From contig NC_057918.1 of the NCBI RefSeq assembly GCF_018873765.1, positions 68,816,371 to 68,880,370 on the forward strand: a DNA stretch of 64,000 bases, given 5' to 3'. Below, in pieces: positions 58,190 through 64,000 of this stretch. Within the stretch, counting starts at the first letter, position 1; every line of letters starts with the position of its first letter. The DNA comes from Telopea speciosissima (taxonomy: Eukaryota; Streptophyta; Magnoliopsida; Proteales; Proteaceae). A program made the position numbers and the translations under genes. Below the pieces are notes generated by a model, which was given only the letters and a program-made list of their open reading frames with translations, did no database searches and had not been told where the DNA came from.

Positions 58190-59480
58190 CAATGTTAATC
58201 TTTGGACGTGTTTCGCATGATATTTAGAATTCTATTATCGTGTCTAAATTTTGGAATATCCACTTTGTGGCTCTTTGGTAATAATGGATGATATATTTCG
58301 GGTTTGGACATTTTTTTTGTATTGGGTTTGAATTTGGAACTGGTCTTGCATATCTTTTTTTTTTTTATTTGAAGTTGAAATATATATTTTATATGGTGCT
58401 TAGATTTTTGGAATTCAAAATGGGTTGTGGAAATTATATGCACTTTTGTTGGATGTTATAGTTGCCTTTAACTTTGAATGCAAGCATTTAGATAATAATT
58501 CCTCAATTTATGTGAATATATTGCCGTATTTATTGCCCGTAGTTTTGAAACCTAAAACATTTAGAATCCATATATTCTATCTCTAAATTTTTGTCATCCT
58601 CAAAATCCGATTTTGATCGTCCCGTTCAAATCCTGAGTCGGTTTAAATACATTTGTATCGAATAACATTTATGTTAGCATTCCTGTTTTAACTATGATTT
58701 TTCCAAGACCGGTTGAACTGCAATTTTCCAACCTATTTGCTTGCTTATTTTTGGTGTAAATTCTTCTTCCTGGTCTAAGGGAGAGCCTCTATACTGTTTG
58801 CTGGAGGCTTTAGATTTTGATCATACACCTGTATATGATTATTAATGGAATCCACCATTTTTCTCGAGGATTCCAAATTACTGATCTTGAGGATTCTTCC
58901 TGGATTTTAGAATCAACAACATACACTACATAAACAACCAAAATCTATGAATTTTCTTCTTTCAAGTAAACTATATATTACAACAAATTAAAGAAATATT
59001 TTTCACCATTTTGCACTACTTAAGGGCTTGGTTGTAGTCTTGTTAGATGATGGTGATGAGTGTTTTATAGAGAAAGAATAGTGTTGTCTTTCTTGCTTAA
59101 TTTCCATTTTCATTAATTATGAGCATATACAAAAGATATTCCTTTCTTTTAAAATAGAAACTCACTACTTATCTTATTTGGTCAAAACCTAAGCACCAAT
59201 TCTTCTATTATCTATATACTTTCCATTTATTTCCATGAATACACTTGGTCAAAATTAATTTCTTAACTTTTAAAATAATCTCATTTAATTCTGTGTTCAA
59301 TAAATTGTTTTTTTCTTGTGACATTGGGAAATAGATGCAAGGTAAAGTTAATAACCAAATATGGTATGATTTGGAATTAGTGATATAGTCACATGGGGTA
59401 ATGATTACAAAAGTTTCTTTTTTTTAATTTGAAAATTTCACTACCCTTCCCTTGAATTCTCCTTGAAACCAAAAGAAGCC
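58190..59480. other. Downstream spacer, nothing recognised
   Basis: AT-rich sequence without exon structure or element ends. Confidence 0.5.
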
Positions 59481-59600
59481 TTATGGGACATTTGTTTATA
59501 GATTACATAAATTTGAAATGACGCAGGAGTTACATTCTGAAAAATCTACACTCTTTTTTTTTAAGTAAACAAAATCTACACTCCTTGTGCGCAATGGACT
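59481..59600. repeat. Partial third copy of the 423-bp duplicated unit
   Basis: gggacatttgtttatagatt, gcaggagttacattctgaaa and agtaaacaaaatctacac match 60261-60358 and 60681-60770. Confidence 0.75.
59541..59583 (-). mobile_element. Micro-insertion with 13-bp TSD
   Basis: aaaatctacactc is repeated at 59541-59553 and 59571-59583. The insert tttttttttaagtaaac reads gtttactt plus an A run on the minus strand. It is also present in the duplicated copies at 60318 and 60735, so it is older than that duplication. Confidence 0.7.
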
Positions 59601-60116
59601 GTGGCGAAGTAAACATGGATGTTAGGGATACAAAAAATAGTGAATATGATGTTTGACCTATATGAATAGACACACAAAGACCCTAGTTTTCACTGAAGTA
59701 GGAAGGAGAGAGAGAGAGAGATTCTGATGGAGGAGGGAGAGGAGCAGTAAAAATCGTTGGCTACTGATCCCTCCCCTTTTTCTCTTTTATAGATTAAGTT
59801 GTCCACTAATAGTGGGATACCTTGTCTAAAGTGAAATTGAGATTCTTAATCGCTGTAGGATTTTAAAATTCATACAAAGTTAATATGTGGTGATTCCCTT
59901 CAATAGTGAGATACATTTATAAAAAATATCCTTGTTTACTACAAAGTGGGAAGAAATAGAATTCCATTGGGTATCTTACCTAATTCAAATACTTCATAAT
60001 GAAATTGTGGTAATTTAGTCCCATTAGGAGATGTTGAAACTAATGAAATTTAAGGCATGTAACAACTAGTCAATTCTGGAGTATTATGAGCATTAACCAT
60101 TGTAGCAGAGAATGTA

Positions 60117-60900
60117 GTGGTGTGATAAATTCGCGTGCTTGTATGTCTGAGCGCAGGGGCTACGTGACTAGCCTTCTTCATTTTAAGGCCATGTTCCCTT
60201 CATTAAGTAGAGTGTATATGTTATGGACTGATGTCTAGGGGAAATTCTGCACTCCGTAGGGGACATTTGTTTCCAGATTACATGATCATAGGAAATGAAG
60301 CAGGAGTTACATTCTTAAAAATCTGCACTTTTTTTTTTTAGTAAACAAAATCTACAAAAAAAAAAAATCCTCTCCAATTCCTCAAAAGTGCAGTGCGGTA
60401 CAGTTTGGAGATGAGACCTCGACACGTGGAAGATATTAAATCCAACAGTGCCGAGCTCAAGAAGAAAGAAAAACAAACGGGGTCCATTGAGCAAAAAAAA
60501 AAAATTCATGGGTGAGATTTTTGATTTCATAGGGAGTGGAGTGGTAAATTCATGTGCTCGTATGTCTGAGCATAGGGGCTACGCAACCAGGCAGCCTTCT
60601 TCATTTTAAGGCCATGTTCCCTTCATTAAGTGGAGTGATGTTATGGACTGATGTCTGGGGGAAATTCTGCACTCCTTAGGGGACATTTGTTTCCGATTAC
60701 ATGAATATGAAATGAAGCAGTAGTTACATTCTTAAAAATCTACATTTTTTTTTGGTAAACAAGATCTACAGGAAAAAAAATCATCTCCAATTCCCTAAAA
60801 GTGCAGTGGGGTGCAGTTCAGGGCTGAGACCTTGACATGTGGAGGATATTAAATCCAACGATCCTGAGCTCGAGAAGAAAGAAAAAAAAAGCTGGGTCAT
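60117..60900. repeat. Two-copy direct duplication, 423-bp period
   Basis: Unit 1 (60117-60490) and unit 2 (60538-60900) share gtatgtctgagc.caggggct, cttcattttaaggccatgtt, gggacatttgtttcc, gtgcagtg.ggt and gaagatattaaatccaac. Unit 2 ends against the SPH relic. Confidence 0.85.
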
Positions 60901-60904
60901 ATAG

Positions 60905-61172
60905 AGTTTATGTTTCCTGCACAAAATATGGATCCAGATCATCTACGGTGCACTACCCGTAGCAGCCTGAGCGGCGTATAAATAGGACGCAGCGTAATGA
61001 CCACTTTACCCCCACTCGGACAAGATGCTCGGACAGGAGTAATACGGTCATTGCAGCGCGCCCTATTTATGCACCGCTCAAGCTGCTACAGGCAGCGCAC
61101 CATAGAGGATCTAAATGGCTGGAACAAGGCCAATGTGAATGCTAGGAGAACAATGAGAGTAAAAGTATTCAT
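60905..61172 (-). pseudogene. SPH (S1-type) gene relic split by a foldback element
   Basis: On the minus strand the start codon is at 61172-61170, followed by MNTFTLIVLLAFTLALFQ, the SPH signal peptide. The frame is cut by the element at 60932-61116 and resumes beyond it as YFVQET then stop, corresponding to PYFVQG in the intact copies. The rest of the gene is missing; the duplicated unit ending near 60900 follows. Sequence above the start, ggtttttgctat, matches the gene at 37384-37788. Confidence 0.8.
60932..61116. mobile_element. Foldback element with AATGACCACTTTACCCCC core, inside the SPH relic
   Basis: atccagatcatctacggtgc at the left pairs with gcaccatagaggatctaaat at the right, and the inner arms gcggcgtataaataggacgc and gcgccctatttatgcaccgc also pair. 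The core taatgaccactttaccccca is near 60988. Compared with the intact gene, the insert splits tatggct; a short duplicate of atgg flanks it. Confidence 0.85.
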
Positions 61173-61673
61173 GGTTTTTGCTATATGGAGGAGGCTTCGG
61201 GTATAGTATATATAGAGGGTTGCAAAGCTCGTTGAGTTCTCCATGAGGGAACCTGTCTGTACGTAGGAGATTAAAAATCCATAAATATGTTACATCACTC
61301 TTCCACGTGGCAAAATGAAGTATCTACTTGGATTTTTTCCAAAGCAGGCCTCTTGGTCCAACTCTTTTTCTAGAATATTTAACTACAAACATTCATTGAT
61401 ATGCCAAAATGGTAGAAAAGGTTAAGGTGGAAGGAATGACACCTAGTGTTGCCTAGCTCACTGTGCCAACAACAGTTTTACAAATTTTCAGCCTCATCCC
61501 AACTGCATAGAATCACAAACCCAGAAATTTTCAATTTCAAATTTTTTTAAGGGAAAAGGTTGGGTACGTATACTAGCGATATATCGTATATTAGCATCGA
61601 ATGTGTCTATTTCTCTCTTTCCCCTTTTTATTTATTATGTTTGGCAGCAATAATATTTTACTATTGCTTTATA
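61173..61673. other. Spacer of the second divergent SPH pair
   Basis: Upstream sequence of the SPH relic with a tatatata stretch near 61208. Nothing else was recognised. Confidence 0.5.
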
Positions 61674-62216
61674 CTAATTGTTGTGACAAATTCTGATTCG
61701 AGCAGTGGTCCACCTGGTCGGGTCGTCCTGCACATGTAAACTACAAGAAAGACAAAGAAGTACCGGCCTGAGCCGATTAGTACACTCCGATGCCTAAGTT
61801 AGAGTTTGCAACAGATAGAAATCTGAAGCTAGTGAACTTAAGCCAAAAAAAATGAAGTGAGTCCATACCTTAGCATGGCTTGGCTATTTATAGCTTTAAG
61901 ATATTAATCGGTACCCAAGGTTTACCTGTTTATGGATGGTAACCTTGGTTTCATGTCGCCCTCGGTGGAATGATCTCTGGTCGACACGTGTGCGACCTAG
62001 GGTCATGCGAAAAGTGTGACTAGGGTCATGCGAAAAGCATGTCCTTAACCTGACCGGAGTCCCTCATTGGGTTGAGTTAATCATCAACTCTGGTTAGCGG
62101 GGATTACCTTGAGGTCGATATCCCAACCCGAGCTCCAGGCGGCCGAACCGGAGCCGACCTGTTCCTCCGCGTGTCACATGAGGATTGGTTCTGGTCAATT
62201 ATGACCTATCACTAAT
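61674..62216 (-). mobile_element. Solo LTR, 533 bp, with perfect 5-bp TSD
   Basis: The LTR 61679-62211 starts TGTTGTGACAAATTC and ends GACCTATCA; ctaat flanks both sides (61674-61678 and 62212-62216). A TATA-like gctataaatagcc on the minus strand near 61892 suggests minus orientation. It contains a doubled ctagggtcatgcgaaaag near 61997-62038. No internal retrotransposon sequence is present, so unequal recombination between two LTRs is likely. Confidence 0.85.
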
Positions 62217-62317
62217 ATATAGCAATAATATATTCACCTAAGAAAGAAATAAAAAAAACTACAAGAGATGAAAAGGAATATTCTTATTATTGGAGAAAGA
62301 GAAACCTTGTGTTCAAC

Positions 62318-62790
62318 TAAGGTTGTCAATTTAGGATTGGAACCAAAAACGAAATCAAAACTGGCCTTTAAAACCAAAACGAATTGAATAAAAAACATTC
62401 AGTTCGGTTTTGATTTTGAAAAGTGAAATGTCAATTTAGTCAGCTCAGCTCGTTTCAGTTCTAGATTGCAAGTCATCTGTTTGAATCTGAATCGAACCAA
62501 ACCATATAAGGTGTATACTGGAAAAAATCAAACCTAAACCATACTAAACCCTATGTTCATGTATCTTTGTTGAATTGTGTGAACAATTATGTAAAAAGGA
62601 ATGAAAGCTACCAGAATTGACATGTGCAAATTCAAAAACCAAATAGGAACCGAATAAAACTGAATCGATTCGGTTCAATTTTAGTTTTAACGTTATGAAA
62701 AATATGCGGTTTTAATTATACATATTGTATCTTAAACCAAATCGAAACCTACAAACCAAAGAACTGTATCCAAACCAATTGACACCCTTA
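62318..62790. mobile_element. Foldback element, TAAGG(G)TGTCAA termini
   Basis: It starts taaggttgtcaatttaggat and ends aaccaattgacaccctta. Arms are made of aaccaaa and ttcggtttt words, as in 4315-4889. Confidence 0.7.
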
Positions 62791-62930
62791 GAGAAACCCA
62801 CCCATTCTTTTGCATTGAGAGCGTTTGGGAATCTTCCTAGAGTAACGGTATAGTAGAGTAGAAGTCAACGCTCAACCGATTTAATAATATTTTGGGATGT
62901 GTTTATTAATGAATTCCCATAATTAAATCC

Positions 62931-62985
62931 CTTGCCATTAATTCTTTTTTTGTTTTTTTTGGGTAGAAACTTACCATTAATTCTT
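62931..62985 (-). mobile_element. Micro-insertion: 23-bp insert with 16-bp TSD
   Basis: cttgccattaattctt (62931-62946) and cttaccattaattctt (62970-62985) differ at one base. On the minus strand the insert reads tttctaccc plus an A-rich tail. The equivalent flank of the SPH pseudogene near 38610 lacks it, so it came after the SPH duplication. Confidence 0.8.
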
Positions 62986-63150
62986 AACATTTTGGCATAT
63001 ATCAATAAATCATAATAATTATTATATACCTAATTTAAATCTCCTGCAAAACTATTTAAAGGAGAAGCCCTAGCTAGGTTTGCAAGCCGGCCATTGCTCC
63101 CAAAGCTTTTTCCCCACCAAATCAAATATTGCATATAAAATAAACCAACC

Positions 63151-63573
63151 ATGAATACCTTGAAGCTCATCCTTGCCCTAGCCATCACTTTGGGCTGCTT
63201 GTTCGAGCCATATTTTGTGCAAGGAAAATACTTTGTGTATGTTATAAATGATTTGGAAAAAGGAAATGATGAATTGACCATCCATTGCCGATCCAAACAT
63301 GATGATCTTGGTGAACACAAGCTTTTTCGCGGCCAAGAAATTAGTTGGAGTTTCAATCTCAGTTGGGTCGAAAATTCAAATTTTTCGTGCGAAATACATT
63401 GTCACTTTGGAGGTGGCAATTATGAGATATTCAATATGAGACAAGAACAAACTAAGTGTGGAGATTATCTTGGTATTAATGGGCATTGTTATCGGAAGGT
63501 TAGAAATGATGGTATATATTACAGTAAGCATAGAGATGTAGACTATTGGAAGAAGTATTCTTTTGGTTCATAA
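63151..63573 (+). CDS. S1-type self-incompatibility homologue (SPH), intact
   Basis: A secreted protein of 140 aa. Its signal peptide MNTLKLILALAITLGCLFEP and YFVQG precede YVINDL, cysteines in IHC, SCEIHC, KCGD and GHC, and the C-terminus YYSKHRDVDYWKKYSFGS. It is closest to the pseudogene at 38830-39237, with which it also shares upstream (aacattttggcatat, ctcctgcaaaactatttaaa) and downstream sequence. TATTTAAAGG near 63052 is a likely TATA box. It is 6 residues longer than the copy at 37384, mainly through an acidic insert after NDL and two extra C-terminal residues. Two extra cysteines (signal peptide, and the second Cys in SCEIHC) are not in the others. No break was seen. Confidence 0.92.
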   Translation: MNTLKLILALAITLGCLFEPYFVQGKYFVYVINDLEKGNDELTIHCRSKHDDLGEHKLFRGQEISWSFNLSWVENSNFSCEIHCHFGGGNYEIFNMRQEQTKCGDYLGINGHCYRKVRNDGIYYSKHRDVDYWKKYSFGS

Positions 63574-64000
63574 ATTCTCTGATGTTTGCATGAGTAGTAA
63601 AATAATGTCTAGCTACCAATCAATAAATATTTTTTTCACCTTACCATTGCTAGCTTGTTAATGAATGTTTAATTTTTAATATTAATTAGAGTAAATTGTA
63701 GTAAGGGGTAGGTAACTCATGTACTTTAACATATTATGTTTGGAGGTAATCTTTAATATGTATCTGGATTCTTTCAGTCTATCTAATTTTGATAATAATT
63801 ATAAGCATATATCGGTGCACATATTTTCTTGCACCGTTAATTTTCCGATGGTTGGGATTTCTAAAAAACTCGTAAATCTGGGTATGAGAAAAACAGATTT
63901 TCCAGTTGTCTCCTCTTATGGTGGAGAGAGAATCTCTTCATCCATCTAATTTGACTCTCTAATTGGAATGAGTACGACGAGTATTTTCAAACCATCAACA
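63574..64000 (+). repeat. 3' flank duplicated from the SPH locus at 39238-39980
   Basis: caccttaccattgctagctt, acatattatgtttgga, gatggttgggatttct and gaaaaacagatttt match 39278-39370 and 39900-39960 in order. The older locus has the foldback element 39409-39531 and about 300 bp more between the two halves. Confidence 0.8.

Noticed and set aside
1..64000. tRNA, rRNA or organellar sequence
   Set aside because: No tRNA-like fold with a proper B-box and acceptor stem and no rRNA words were seen outside SINE-like copies.

Overview
This is nuclear DNA from a flowering plant, most likely a eudicot. Genes are sparse and split by introns with GT..AG ends, AT-rich spacers are packed with short transposons, and the recognisable proteins are plant types: a leucine-rich-repeat receptor kinase, a phytochrome-interacting bHLH factor, SAR1, S1-type self-incompatibility homologues and a plant hAT transposase-like protein. 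The species cannot be read from the sequence.

Layout. 1-2129 (+): last exons of a ZNHIT3-like HIT zinc-finger gene, with one exon present twice in tandem. 2130-16500: about 14 kb without a convincing gene, made of SINEs, foldback elements, an RTE LINE end and tiny target-site-flanked insertions. 17339-23515 (+): intact two-exon LRR receptor kinase, 1108 aa. 23516-29000: spacer with an L1-type LINE relic and SINE pieces. 29702-33905 (+): PIF4/PIF5-like gene with a probable 2-bp frameshift after the bHLH and no recognisable terminal exon. 34000-37300: foldback elements and an RTE fragment. 37384-39237: divergent pair of S1-homologue (SPH) genes, the right one with a premature stop. 39400-46600: foldback elements and an L1 LINE whose 5' part is inverted. 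47089-50431 (+): intact three-exon SAR1, 193 aa. 51600-54450: tandem repeats and foldback elements. 54585-58189 (+): hAT/DUF659-like gene lacking one expected catalytic Asp. 59480-60900: tandem duplication. 60905-63573: second divergent SPH pair, left member broken by a foldback element, right member intact; a 533-bp solo LTR lies between them.

The genes do not form a pathway. They are independent housekeeping (ZNHIT3-like, SAR1), signalling (LRR kinase, PIF) and secreted-protein (SPH) genes. The most unusual content is in the repeats: at least ten tiny insertions consisting of little more than a poly(A) tail ending in TTTTACC, matching the 3' end of a LINE in the same window; and a set of foldback elements with different arms but a shared core close to AATGACCRCYNNACCC. 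Splice sites, element ends and target duplications were read by eye; no database search was possible.
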